NCBI GenBank assembly: GCA_050949415.1
Contig: JBMNFR010000015.1
Location: forward strand, 248,001-312,000
Source of the DNA: JAAZKI01 sp012799905
GTDB taxonomy: Bacteria; Verrucomicrobiota; Lentisphaeria; Oligosphaerales; Oligosphaeraceae
Reading direction: 5' to 3'
DNA length: 64,000 bases
Below the pieces are notes generated by a model, which ran no database searches, was not told the origin of the DNA, and was given only the letters and a program-made list of their open reading frames with translations. Both the position numbers and the translations under genes were made by a program. This document shows, in pieces, positions 1 through 8,378 of this stretch (positions within the stretch are counted from its first letter, which is position 1; each line of letters opens with the position of its first letter).

Positions 1-359
1 GCTCGCAAGCGCGCCATCAAGGCCATGCCGCATTCCAGAGGAGTTGTCCCGGAATCAAGGAAAATCTTATCGCCATTCACGAGCAGTTTGGCTGCTGCGA
101 CTCCGATGGCGTGCTTTTCGACCACCTGTTGGCCGGCTTCCCGGTGAAAGGAGTAATCTTGGCGCAAGGCGGCGGCCTCGGGCAGTCGTACTCCGCCATG
201 CACGCGCAGCAAGTCGCCGGAAGCCTCCAACGAGGCAAACAAGCGTCGTATCGTCGCTTCTGACAAGCCCAGGCTTTCGACGACGTCGCCAATCCGCAGG
301 TATCGGTGCGTCCGCAGCATCGCCATCACCCGCTCACGGTTTTCTTTGCTCCTGCCCAT
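1..359 (-). CDS. DeoR-family transcriptional regulator (partial, 3' end outside window)
   Basis: Reading leftward from an ATG at 359, the frame stays open to the window edge (119 residues visible). It starts MGRSKENRERVMAMLRTHRY and continues with a winged helix-turn-helix (about residues 20-58, including SLGLSEATIRRLFASLEASG and a wing ending RVHGGVRL). At about residues 100-107 it has the FLDSGTT stretch that marks the DeoR sugar-phosphate sensor domain. An AAAGG lies about 7 bp before the ATG; the frame is open upstream to a stop near 429, so a longer product is possible. It is divergent from the glycosidase-like gene at 725. DeoR proteins usually repress adjacent sugar-use operons, and paired TATCAAGT sites lie in the gap. 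The family call is firm; the effector is unknown. Confidence 0.85.
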   Translation of the reverse strand, partial: MGRSKENRERVMAMLRTHRYLRIGDVVESLGLSEATIRRLFASLEASGDLLRVHGGVRLPEAAALRQDYSFHREAGQQVVEKHAIGVAAAKLLVNGDKIFLDSGTTPLECGMALMARLR

Positions 360-439
360 CACCGGCCTTTCGCGCCTGCGGCGCTTTGCTCGCCCCAGCA
401 GCTGGAATCTCTCATGCTGCAAGTAATATTAAATTTAGG

Positions 440-653
440 GTATATCAAGTATACACGTCGACTCAGCGTTGTCAATGACAGTTTCAATCATTTTTCCAAA
501 TAAATGCTTATTCCGCGCATTTCGGTTATTGCTCTTGCTTCGACCTGCTGGCCCTGGTGGGTCTCTCCAGGGCGCCGCGCCATGAAAAACATCGACCTCG
601 GTTTGCCAAAGGCGTCACTCCATGCTATGTTGTATAAATTTATCAAGTTTATA
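440..653. promoter_or_regulatory. Two candidate operator sites in the regulator/glycosidase divergent gap
   Basis: GTATATCAAGTATAC (440-454) has inverted GTATA/TATAC arms around TCAAG. TATAAATTTATCAAGTTTATA (633-653) shares TATCAAGT and is again flanked by inverted TATAAA/TTTATA arms. Both lie between the DeoR-type regulator and the gene starting at 725, which is where an autoregulatory and target operator pair would be expected. The repeats are visible; binding by this regulator is inferred. Confidence 0.4.
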
Positions 654-724
654 AGCAGCAGCACAAAAAAACATATTTATGATTACGATAAGGTCTTCAC
701 CATTCCAACCAAAGGCTTTTTAAC

Positions 725-1621
725 ATGAAATGGAAATCCCCATGGCAAAATCAACGAGTAGTGCGCCGCGCCGGCAACGAGGTGACGCCGTTCTGCTTTA
801 AAGGCAAATACTACCTGTTAGAGAACTTCATGGCCTCCACTTTTCTGTATCCGGGTCAGCCGGTGCGGTATCGTTTTCAGGAGGACGGCTTTCTCATCCG
901 CGAGCTTGACAGCGACCGCATCATCAGCATTCCGCTGCTGAACCACTATTTTGCGTCTGCCCTCGTGGTCAATGACACGGTCGTAGTCTTTGCCGCCGAC
1001 TACGGCGAAAATCAGCCCTGGTGGCACATCAAGCGCCTCATCACCATCACCTCCAAGGACTTAGTCACCTGGAGCGAGCCGCATGAAATCATCACCGCTG
1101 ACAAGGATGAAAAGCTGTTCAACAGCACCGTCGTCTTCGATGGCAAGCGGTATGTTCTTCTGTACGAATCGGACAATCCCAAGTGGGTGCCTTTCACCTT
1201 CCTGTTTGCGGAATCAACCGACCTGGTGCACTGGCGCAAAATCCCGAACGCCATCTATGGTCCCAGTCGCTACGTCGGCGGCCCGGCCATGTACTTCCGC
1301 GGCGGCTTCTTCTATCTGCTCTACCTGGAACACGAAGGAGATATCTACGAAACCCGCGTCACTCGTTCCAAGGATTTAATCACCTGGGAGGACGCCCCGA
1401 AAGACCGTCCCTTCTTGACCCCGGACAGGACGCACCCGACCAACCCTGAACTCTTCCCGGGCGTCAAGGACATCAATGCTTCTGACGCCGAAATGATTGA
1501 ACGCGACGGGAAAGTCTTCGTCTGGTGGAATGGCGGCAATCAGGCCGGCTGCTCTGACTTGAAATGCGCGGAATATAAAGGCACTATGCAGCAACTATTG
1601 GAGAAATTCTTCGAGCGGTGA
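725..1621 (+). CDS. Glycoside hydrolase-like five-bladed beta-propeller protein (GH43/GH32/GH130-like)
   Basis: A 298-residue protein without a signal peptide, so probably cytoplasmic. Three blade motifs are visible: TSKDLVTWSEP, ESTDLVHWRKI and RSKDLITWEDAP. This (S/T)xDLxxW strand recurs in the propellers of GH43, GH32, GH117 and GH130 enzymes. The stretch GPSRYVGGPAMYFRGGFFYLLY also fits an inner-strand repeat. I cannot assign the catalytic carboxylates or the substrate with confidence. The ATG at 725 follows AAAGG by 8 bp. It is the only gene divergent from the DeoR-type regulator and is probably its target. Confidence 0.7.
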   Translation: MKWKSPWQNQRVVRRAGNEVTPFCFKGKYYLLENFMASTFLYPGQPVRYRFQEDGFLIRELDSDRIISIPLLNHYFASALVVNDTVVVFAADYGENQPWWHIKRLITITSKDLVTWSEPHEIITADKDEKLFNSTVVFDGKRYVLLYESDNPKWVPFTFLFAESTDLVHWRKIPNAIYGPSRYVGGPAMYFRGGFFYLLYLEHEGDIYETRVTRSKDLITWEDAPKDRPFLTPDRTHPTNPELFPGVKDINASDAEMIERDGKVFVWWNGGNQAGCSDLKCAEYKGTMQQLLEKFFER

Positions 1622-2451
1622 AGAATGGAGGCAAGCTGAAGCTTGAACTACGTACGGTACATAGACCTCATCCGAAAAGAATTTTTTAACCACGAACCAC
1701 ACGAAAAGACTTAGGGTGGACTACCGTCCACAGCCTATTTTTTTAACCACGAAAAAACACGAAAGGGCACGAAATTTTTGTTTTTTGGGTTGTTGTTGTA
1801 ACCACTGAATACACTGAAACTTGTAATCAGCGCAATTAACTACCCGGAGTTCGGACAAGTTGCGGAGCGAGGCACCCAAGGTAAAGCACTTTAGTGGACA
1901 GTGGACAATGGACGGAAGTGGACTTTAGTTGACGTTAGTAGACGATGGACTGTGGACTTTAGTGGACATTAGTGGCAGTGGACGTGGACGGAAATGGACT
2001 TTAGTGGACGGTGGAGCGAAGATTAGTTTTCCGGAAAATCTTTCTCAAAAAACAAGAAGTTGGCGGATAGTAGTACGAAAATTTTTTATTAGGATTGTTG
2101 CTCAGACGGATGGGATGGCATGCGGTTCAAAAAGTAGCGCAACCGTCCCGGTTGTGATTGATGCCTACCCTCCCACGTTCGAATGCTCCCGTATGCAAGA
2201 GGCAGGAAGCAGACCGGTCGGAGAAAAAAGACGGAAATAGGCGATAGAAATTCTGAATGTTACAATCTGCACACCACCCAACTCTAAAAAAGTTCGTGCT
2301 TTTTCGTGCCTTTCGTGGTTAAAAACAATTTTGGACACCCTCTACATACTGCAAGCTAAAGCTGAACTACGTACGACTACGTCCGGCAGATATTCTCCAC
2401 TTAAAGCGCTGTCATCGCTTTTCAAAATTAACCTGAGAAAACAACCCAACC
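1622..2451. repeat. Intergenic stretch made of dispersed repeats, no gene seen
   Basis: This 830-bp gap holds several repeat modules found elsewhere in the window. They are a CAAGCTGAAGCTTG hairpin (near 1631), AACCACGAA/CACGAA strings (1689-1780), a GTGGAC-rich block (about 1890-2020), a module with AACAAGAAGTTGGCGGATAG (about 2050-2070) and another CAAGCTAAAGC unit (near 2353). A short open frame at 1929-2240 consists of these repeats and is not considered a gene. No promoter is clear for the downstream gene. Confidence 0.7.
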
Positions 2452-3552
2452 ATGCACAACGTTAAAGACAACTCCAGAGAGAACGGCATTCGCTCGATTC
2501 TGGCGGAATGCAATCCTTTTCAGCTTGACTTGGACGGCGTCTGGCTGGAGCGCGTATTTGCCGCCTACCGCCAGCCGCACCGCTATTTTCATACTCTAGA
2601 CCACCTGCTCACCATCTGCCAGGGCATCCGCAACAACGAGGTCTGGAACAATCAGCTTTTAGCTGCGGAACTGCTGCTGACCGCCCTCTTCCATGACGCG
2701 GTCTGGGTGCCCCAAGGCACTGACAGCGAAGAACGCTCCTGCGAAGCATTCCTGTACATCCTCAATGCCATTGGCAACCCGGTTCCTGCTGATTCGGTTG
2801 AGCGCATCCGCCTGGCTATCTTGGCCACCACCCTCCAGGACGATGTCAACGAATTGGCTACCCGGTTCCACGACTTCGACTGCCAAGTCATCATCCACGG
2901 CTCCCATGTCGACTTGCTTGACTACGAATTCCAAATCTTCCGCGAATACCAGTACCTGAACATGACGGAGTACCGCCGCGGCCGAAGCGCCTTCTTCACC
3001 CGTTTTGCCAAGCGTTTCCCGGAATGTCGGGACACCATGCGCTTTCTAATCGACTACCTTGAGCACCGCCGCCCCCGCGTCGGCATTTACGCCGGCACCT
3101 TCAACCCCTTTCACATCGGCCACCTCTCCATCCTCGAAAAAGCCGAACGGATGTTTGACAAGATCATCGTCGCCGTTGGCATCAACCCGCATAAGAACAT
3201 TGACCGGGACGTAATGCTCGACAAAACTCTCCCTTTCCACGAAGTGGTTGATTTCGACACCCTTATGGTCGACTTAATCGAACGCGAATCCGTGTACTGC
3301 GACGTGACCCTCGTGCGCGGACTGCGCAACGGCTACGACCTCGACTATGAAATGAACCAGCTCTGCTTCATGCAGGAAATGCGCCCCGACACCCACGCGG
3401 TCTACATCCCCTGCGACAAGCGCCTTGAGCACGTCAGCAGCTCTGCCCTCAAGGGCTTGGCATCATTCAATGTCAGCGGTCGCGACAGCATCTACTATCC
3501 GACCAAGTACAACTACTATTGGCAGGACGTAAAGACCGTATTCAAACTGTAA
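2452..3552 (+). CDS. Fusion: HD-superfamily phosphohydrolase + phosphopantetheine adenylyltransferase
   Basis: A 366-residue protein with two complete domains. Residues about 15-200 resemble the COG4339 HD phosphohydrolases: HTLDH (H47), LFHDAVW (H81-D82), and the C-terminal pattern FHDFDCQVIIHG...DYEFQIFREY...EYRRGR. Residues about 205-366 look like a full-length CoaD: AGTFNPFHIGH (the nucleotide-binding (T/H)xGH motif), RGLRNGYDLDYEMNQ and VSSSALKG (the ISSSxxK motif). CoaD transfers AMP from ATP to 4'-phosphopantetheine in CoA synthesis and is normally a stand-alone protein of about 160 residues. The HD half could hydrolyse a nucleotide or phosphate ester, but its substrate is unknown. No strong Shine-Dalgarno sequence precedes the ATG. 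Confidence 0.85.
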   Translation: MHNVKDNSRENGIRSILAECNPFQLDLDGVWLERVFAAYRQPHRYFHTLDHLLTICQGIRNNEVWNNQLLAAELLLTALFHDAVWVPQGTDSEERSCEAFLYILNAIGNPVPADSVERIRLAILATTLQDDVNELATRFHDFDCQVIIHGSHVDLLDYEFQIFREYQYLNMTEYRRGRSAFFTRFAKRFPECRDTMRFLIDYLEHRRPRVGIYAGTFNPFHIGHLSILEKAERMFDKIIVAVGINPHKNIDRDVMLDKTLPFHEVVDFDTLMVDLIERESVYCDVTLVRGLRNGYDLDYEMNQLCFMQEMRPDTHAVYIPCDKRLEHVSSSALKGLASFNVSGRDSIYYPTKYNYYWQDVKTVFKL

Positions 3553-3615
3553 TCCACCTGCCGGCCGTTTGTTACGGCTTCCTTGACCCGCAACTTTTTT
3601 TCCGGAAAGGCAATT

Positions 3616-5550
3616 ATGAGCAGAAATGGCTATCCTCACATGGTGGTTGACGACTATGTGGACAAACTGCGCGCCAAACGCGCCGAGCGCACCCGCGCCC
3701 TGGCTGCTTTGAAAACCCGTGAGGACGCCTTGGCCTACCAGGCCAAGCTCCGGCAGGCCATCGCCCGCAGTTTCGGCCCCAAGCCAAAGCAAGTCCCCCT
3801 TGCCTTGGAATACACTGGCACGCTCCAGCTCGATGGCTATCGCATCGAAAAACTGCGCTTCCAAAGCCGGCCGGACTTCTGGGTGACCGCCAACCTCTAC
3901 CTGCCTGACCAACTTGATGCGCCGGCGCCAGCTGTCCTCGGCGCTTGTGGACACAGCGATCTGGGCAAGGCCGCGCCGGTCTACCAGGATTTTTGCATCC
4001 GCCTGGTCAACAACGGCTTTGTCGTGCTGATTTATGACCCAATCCACCAGGGCGAACGGAACCAGTACACTCTCCTTGACAATCTTGGCCTCGCCAACTC
4101 GCTGTGCGGCGCTCACAATGTCATGGGCAAGCAGCTTGAGCTGGTCGGCGATTTCTTCGGTTCCTGGCGCGTCTGGGATGGCCGCTGCGCCCTGGATGCC
4201 CTGCTCACCCGGCCGGAAGTCGACCCGAAACGCATCGGCATCACCGGCAACTCCGGAGGCGGCACCCTGACCGAATGGATTTGGGCCAACGAATACCGCC
4301 TGAGCATGGCCGCGCCCAGCTGCCATGTGACCAGCTTCCTCAATAACCTCGAAAACGAATTGCCCACCGACAGCGAGCAATGTCCGCCCGGCATCATTGG
4401 CAGCGGCCTTGAAATGGTCGACATGATGATCGTCAGAGCGCCCCAGCCAGCGATTCTTTTAGGCCAGAAATACGATTTCTTCGAGCGGCGCGGCTTGCAG
4501 GAAGCCTACGCCGAACTGCGGCGTTTCTATGAGCTGCTGGGGGCAGAGGATAACACCGAGCTGTTCATCGGCCCGACCGTGCACGGCTATTCGCCGCACA
4601 ACCAGATGGCTATGGTCAACTTCTTCCGTCGTCACGCTGGCCTCAGCGGCCCGGCTGTCGATTTGCCGCCGGTAGCCCAGAAGCCGGAAGACATCTCAGT
4701 CTGCCCGGAAGGCAACGTGGTCAAAGCAGGGAGTCGGCCCATTTATGAGTTTATCCGCGACCGGGCTGTTGAATTGGCTGCCCAACGCACGCCCCCGGCT
4801 GACCAGGCCGCTTGGCGCACGCTGCTGACTGACCTGCTCAACCTCCCGCCTCGTTCCGGCGTGCCGCATTACCGCGTTCTCCGGCCGCAAAGCATTGGTG
4901 ACAAGCTCTGGGCTCGCTATGCCATTGAAACTGAAGGCCCAGTCCGCGCTTTCATGCGCAAGCGCCTGGTCGAGCGCGGCTGGCACAACACCCTGGATGT
5001 CGAGCCGGAGATATGCCTGTTCCTGCCCCACGTCGGCGCCGAGATTGATATGCAGAACAGCCCTTGCTTCCAGGCTCTCAATCCCGACGGGGCTGTGTAC
5101 GGCCTTGACCCGCGTGGTCTGGGCGAATCGCTGCCGACTGACACATCTGCGCCGTTCTTCCATCCCTACGACATGGACTACCTCCACCACAGCTTTGGTC
5201 TGATGTTCCAGGAAAGCTTCCTGGGACGACGGCTTTTTGACGTGCTGCGCACCCTGGACCTGCTCGTTGCCGAAGGCGCTGCCACAGTCAACCTGCATGG
5301 CCGTGGCCAGGGCGCCCTGCTCGCTGCCTTGACCGCCATGATGCATGACGCGATTACATCAGTAACGCTCTATGACGCTCCAGAGTCCTACCAGAGCTGG
5401 ATCGACAGCAGCGTCGCTGACTGGCCAGCCGCAAATTGCCCATTCGGCGTACTCAAATACTTTGACTTGCCAGACCTCTATGATGCTCTGGGAAAACGCC
5501 TTACCATTGTCAACACGTGGGGGCCGCATGGCCCGGGCGTCTGGGAGTAA
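3616..5550 (+). CDS. Two-domain alpha/beta hydrolase (acetylesterase-like)
   Basis: 644 residues from the ATG at 3616, chosen because GGAAAGG precedes it by 5 bp. The N-terminal half is an Abhydrolase_7/acetyl-xylan-esterase-like domain with the nucleophile elbow GITGNSGGG (Ser213) and a downstream His in PTVHGYSPHNQ (about residue 328). The C-terminal half (about 415-644) repeats an alpha/beta hydrolase outline (YGLDPRGLGES, then LHGRGQGALLAAL), but the elbow Ser is replaced by Gln565, so it is probably non-catalytic. No signal peptide is seen. It follows the HD-CoaD gene by about 60 bp and ends at a strong terminator. The natural ester substrate is not evident. Confidence 0.75.
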   Translation: MSRNGYPHMVVDDYVDKLRAKRAERTRALAALKTREDALAYQAKLRQAIARSFGPKPKQVPLALEYTGTLQLDGYRIEKLRFQSRPDFWVTANLYLPDQLDAPAPAVLGACGHSDLGKAAPVYQDFCIRLVNNGFVVLIYDPIHQGERNQYTLLDNLGLANSLCGAHNVMGKQLELVGDFFGSWRVWDGRCALDALLTRPEVDPKRIGITGNSGGGTLTEWIWANEYRLSMAAPSCHVTSFLNNLENELPTDSEQCPPGIIGSGLEMVDMMIVRAPQPAILLGQKYDFFERRGLQEAYAELRRFYELLGAEDNTELFIGPTVHGYSPHNQMAMVNFFRRHAGLSGPAVDLPPVAQKPEDISVCPEGNVVKAGSRPIYEFIRDRAVELAAQRTPPADQAAWRTLLTDLLNLPPRSGVPHYRVLRPQSIGDKLWARYAIETEGPVRAFMRKRLVERGWHNTLDVEPEICLFLPHVGAEIDMQNSPCFQALNPDGAVYGLDPRGLGESLPTDTSAPFFHPYDMDYLHHSFGLMFQESFLGRRLFDVLRTLDLLVAEGAATVNLHGRGQGALLAALTAMMHDAITSVTLYDAPESYQSWIDSSVADWPAANCPFGVLKYFDLPDLYDALGKRLTIVNTWGPHGPGVWE

Positions 5551-5553
5551 ATT

Positions 5554-5600
5554 CCGGCACTAAAGTGCCGGCACTGGACGGAGGCACGTATGCAGGCGGG
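5554..5600. repeat. Dispersed palindromic repeat (copy 1)
   Basis: A perfect palindrome with arms CCGGCACT/AGTGCCGG (5554-5571) is followed by GCACTGGACGGA and CACGTAT. A near-identical copy lies at 22114-22160. Both sit directly 3' of a coding region, like REP-type elements. Confidence 0.7.
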
Positions 5601-5647
5601 CGCCGCCGTCCACCCTGTCCACCACACGGCTCATGGAGCCACAATAG

Positions 5648-5684
5648 AAAAGCCCAGGGCGGCGCATGCAGCCCTGGGCTTTTA
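5648..5684. terminator. Bidirectional intrinsic terminator between convergent genes
   Basis: The stem AAAAGCCCAGGGC (5648-5660) and GCCCTGGGCTTTT (5671-5683) are separated by a 10-nt loop. T-runs are present on both strands. It can end the hydrolase transcript from the left and the oxidoreductase transcript from the right. Confidence 0.85.
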
Positions 5685-5715
5685 TTATGCGGTCTTACTA
5701 CGTATGGCTATTTCA

Positions 5716-6735
5716 CTACAGGGTGATTGCCTTGCGGGCGCGGCAGCTTTCGATTTCCGTCCGCACGACCCGGATAGTCTCCATAGCTGCTTCCGGTGTA
5801 ACCACCTGGGGTTTGACGCCCTTGCGCAAGCAATCGAAGAAATAGACTTGCTCGTTGTAGTACGGCCCGGCGGTCGAAATGTTCATGCCGCTTGTTAAGG
5901 CGGCGATCGGGTCTGGCAATTCGGGCGCGATCGGCTCACCGCCGGCGAACACTTGCAGAGTCGGCTTCAGGCGGCTGTTGAATTCGATCAGTCCCTTCTC
6001 GAACACGGCCCGGTAGCAGGCGGTGAACGGGAAGCCGGGCGGGGTGTCAGCGCTGCCTTCGGCGCTGACAACGAAATCGTCAGAATAGCGGTATTCGGTA
6101 AAGCTGTGGAAGATGCCGCCATTTGTACGCGGGTCGCGAGTGGCGCCATAGGCGTAGACTTCCTTCGGGGTGCCCAGCATCCACAACACGGCGTCGCAGT
6201 CATGGACATGACGGTCGAAAATCTGCATACCTCCGCGGCTTTCGTCCAGATACCAGTTGTCCCATCCGGTCGAGACCCCGCCGACCCGGGTCATTGACAG
6301 GGCTATCAGCTTGCCGTATTCCTTGGAATCAATTGCATTTTTCAGGAACACGTATTCCGGCCAGAAACGCAGCACCTGGCCGATCATCAGGGTTTTGCCG
6401 GTCTGGTTGGCAGCCGCGATCATATCGGCGCATTCAGACGTATTCATGGCCATCGGCTTTTCACAGAAGACATGACAGCCGGCCTTCATCGCCTGAATTG
6501 CCAACGGCGCGTGCAGATACGTCGGCACACAGATAAAAACAACGTCAAGGTCGCCGGCTGCGATCATTGCTTCGCCGGACTCCCAGGTCTTGACGCCGTA
6601 GTCGGCGGCGGCTTTCTCGCGGCAGTCAGGACGGACGTCTGCCACGCTGACCAATTTCACCCCTTCATGCTTCTGCAACAGCTGAGCATGGCCTCTGCCC
6701 ATGCTTCCAAAACCGCACAAACCTACCTTGATCAT
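5716..6735 (-). CDS. Gfo/Idh/MocA-family NAD(P)-dependent oxidoreductase
   Basis: 339 residues from the ATG at 6735 (MIKVGLCGFGSMGRGH). This start is preferred over the in-frame start 27 bp upstream because TAGGAG lies 8 bp before it. GFGSMGRGH is the Rossmann dinucleotide motif. VFICVPTYLHAPLAIQAMKAGCHVFCEKPMA holds the family's EKP motif with the substrate/cofactor Lys. The C-terminal alpha/beta domain includes GGMQIFDRHVHDCDAVLW, the usual D-x3-H-D catalytic pattern. Such enzymes oxidise or reduce sugars, sugar alcohols and glycosides in the cytoplasm. The substrate cannot be read from sequence. It is convergent with the esterase-like gene. Confidence 0.9.
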   Translation of the reverse strand: MIKVGLCGFGSMGRGHAQLLQKHEGVKLVSVADVRPDCREKAAADYGVKTWESGEAMIAAGDLDVVFICVPTYLHAPLAIQAMKAGCHVFCEKPMAMNTSECADMIAAANQTGKTLMIGQVLRFWPEYVFLKNAIDSKEYGKLIALSMTRVGGVSTGWDNWYLDESRGGMQIFDRHVHDCDAVLWMLGTPKEVYAYGATRDPRTNGGIFHSFTEYRYSDDFVVSAEGSADTPPGFPFTACYRAVFEKGLIEFNSRLKPTLQVFAGGEPIAPELPDPIAALTSGMNISTAGPYYNEQVYFFDCLRKGVKPQVVTPEAAMETIRVVRTEIESCRARKAITL

Positions 6736-6762
6736 TGCCTTGCTCCTATGCCTCTTCTTCAC

Positions 6763-7163
6763 TTTTTTACATTGTCTGATATAACCCGGCGTTCAAACCG
6801 CTTCCGGGCAAGCTGTTCTTTCCTAAAACAAAATTTAAGCAGGCAAAAGTGGAAATCAATGCAAGAGATGCAATTTCTCCGTAATCGGTCACCAATTGAT
6901 ATTCGGAGTACCGACAAGCTGCGGCGCTGGGCGCCCCGGGTAAGGCATTTTAGTGGACAATGGACAATGGACTGAAGTGGACTTTAATGGACGTCAGTAG
7001 ACGATGGACTGTGGACTGAAGTGGACTTTAGTGGAGAGTGGACGTGGACTGAAGTGGACTTTAGTGGACAACGGAGAGCGATAATTACGAAATCCGCTTG
7101 GACTGCCCTTGCGCCTAACGAATTATGAATTATGAAATGCGCCTCAGCATTCAACATTCAGCA
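6763..7163. repeat. Intergenic dispersed repeats, no gene seen
   Basis: This gap contains a GTGGAC-rich block (about 6880-7075). It is closely similar to the ones near 1833-2020 and 48655-48870 and begins with a related GTCACC...CCGACAAG...GCGCC lead-in. It also has one unit each of the GAATTAT and CATTCAA/CATTCAG 7-bp motifs (7118-7165). Confidence 0.7.
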
Positions 7164-8318
7164 TTATGTTCCGGCCTGACGGGCTGCTGTCATTTCCTCC
7201 AATATCAGGTCAATCTGCGGCTTGAGCAATTCATAGCGCCAGCCGCGCAGAAGCGCCTTGTGCTCTGGACGCATTCCGGAACGGAACACTGCCAGGACCA
7301 GGCTTTCAACCTCACGCCGGGTGGCCACCAAGATCGGATCAATCTCACGCGCCGCCGCCTTTTTACGCACCAGGTTGAGAATCCGGTCAGCCTGCGTTTT
7401 CAGGGTTCGCTTGTCGATTGGCATATTTCCCAGAGACGGCCATTCAGAGGGCGGCGTTTCCAGGCCGCGCTGCACTGCTTCCACGATGTCTTTGCCGTAT
7501 TTTTCGACCGAACGCGGCCAGAGTTTCGGGATGGCTCGGCAGTCATCTAACGTCTTGGGCCGGTGTTGCGCTGCATAGACCAGCTGTTCGTCCCGCAACA
7601 AGCGCGGCCTGGCCTTGTTCAGTCTGCGGGCTGTGCTTTCCCGCCAGGCCGCCAACTCGCGCAAAACCGCCAGGCCGACCCCAGACAGCGACCCCATCCC
7701 CGACACCCGCCGCCAGCTCTCCCACGGGTCCGGCTCAGCATAATAATCCTCCTGCTCGCAGGCTGACATCTCCTGCTTAAACCAGTCCAAATTGCCGAGC
7801 TTTTCGATTTTTTCATGCAATGTCTCATGCAAGAGCGGCAGCCAGGCCACATCCTCGGCAGCATATTGGAGTTGCGCGGGGGACAGCGGCCGTTGCAGCC
7901 AATTAGTGCGGGTCTCAGTTTTAGCCAGGGTGACACCTAATTGGCTGTCCAGCAGTCCACTCAGGGAAACGGACGTCGTCAACCCGCAGAAACCGGCGCC
8001 GATGCGCGTATCAAACACCCGAACCGGCAATACGCCGCACCAGCGCCGCAGAATCGGCAAATCGCTGGCCGATTCATGCAGAATTTTGACCACCGACGGG
8101 TCAGCGATCACCTCACGCAACGGCGATGGGTCAGAAACTGCCAGCGCATCGACCAGGGCGCTATGCTCCTGGTCCCAGCTGAGCTGCACTAAACCCAACT
8201 GGGGATAGTAGGTGCTGGTCCAAACAAACTCCGTGTCAATCGCTAAACGCCCCTGACGGGCTGCTGTTTGACAAAACTCCCGGAGCGCCGCATCGCTTTC
8301 AATGAACACGCACGTCAT
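7164..8318 (-). CDS. rnd: Ribonuclease D
   Basis: 384 residues, close to the usual RNase D length. The DEDDy 3'-5' exonuclease core is intact: exo I IDTEF (D28, E30), exo II HESASDLPIL (D86) and exo III YAAEDVAWL (Tyr plus Asp four residues later). The region about 205-290 matches an HRDC domain (WRRVSGMGSLSGVGLAVLRELAAWRE...ARPRLLRDE). RNase D trims 3' ends of tRNA precursors and other structured RNAs in the cytoplasm. The stop is followed by repeat-rich DNA, and the upstream oxidoreductase gene ends 60 bp before, so the two may share a transcript. Confidence 0.92.
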   Translation of the reverse strand: MTCVFIESDAALREFCQTAARQGRLAIDTEFVWTSTYYPQLGLVQLSWDQEHSALVDALAVSDPSPLREVIADPSVVKILHESASDLPILRRWCGVLPVRVFDTRIGAGFCGLTTSVSLSGLLDSQLGVTLAKTETRTNWLQRPLSPAQLQYAAEDVAWLPLLHETLHEKIEKLGNLDWFKQEMSACEQEDYYAEPDPWESWRRVSGMGSLSGVGLAVLRELAAWRESTARRLNKARPRLLRDEQLVYAAQHRPKTLDDCRAIPKLWPRSVEKYGKDIVEAVQRGLETPPSEWPSLGNMPIDKRTLKTQADRILNLVRKKAAAREIDPILVATRREVESLVLAVFRSGMRPEHKALLRGWRYELLKPQIDLILEEMTAARQAGT

Positions 8319-8378
8319 CGTTGTCTTTCATGTTCGCCAGCATCATAATTCAAGCCGATAGCTCCGCATCCGCAAGGC

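Noticed and set aside
1929..2240. Open frame in the gap before the HD-CoaD gene.
   Set aside because: It is built from dispersed GTGGAC repeat units and lacks a recognised domain or ribosome binding site.
3463..4380. 305-residue open frame antisense to the two-domain hydrolase.
   Set aside because: It is a GC-rich antisense shadow of a well-supported gene; it shows no domain.
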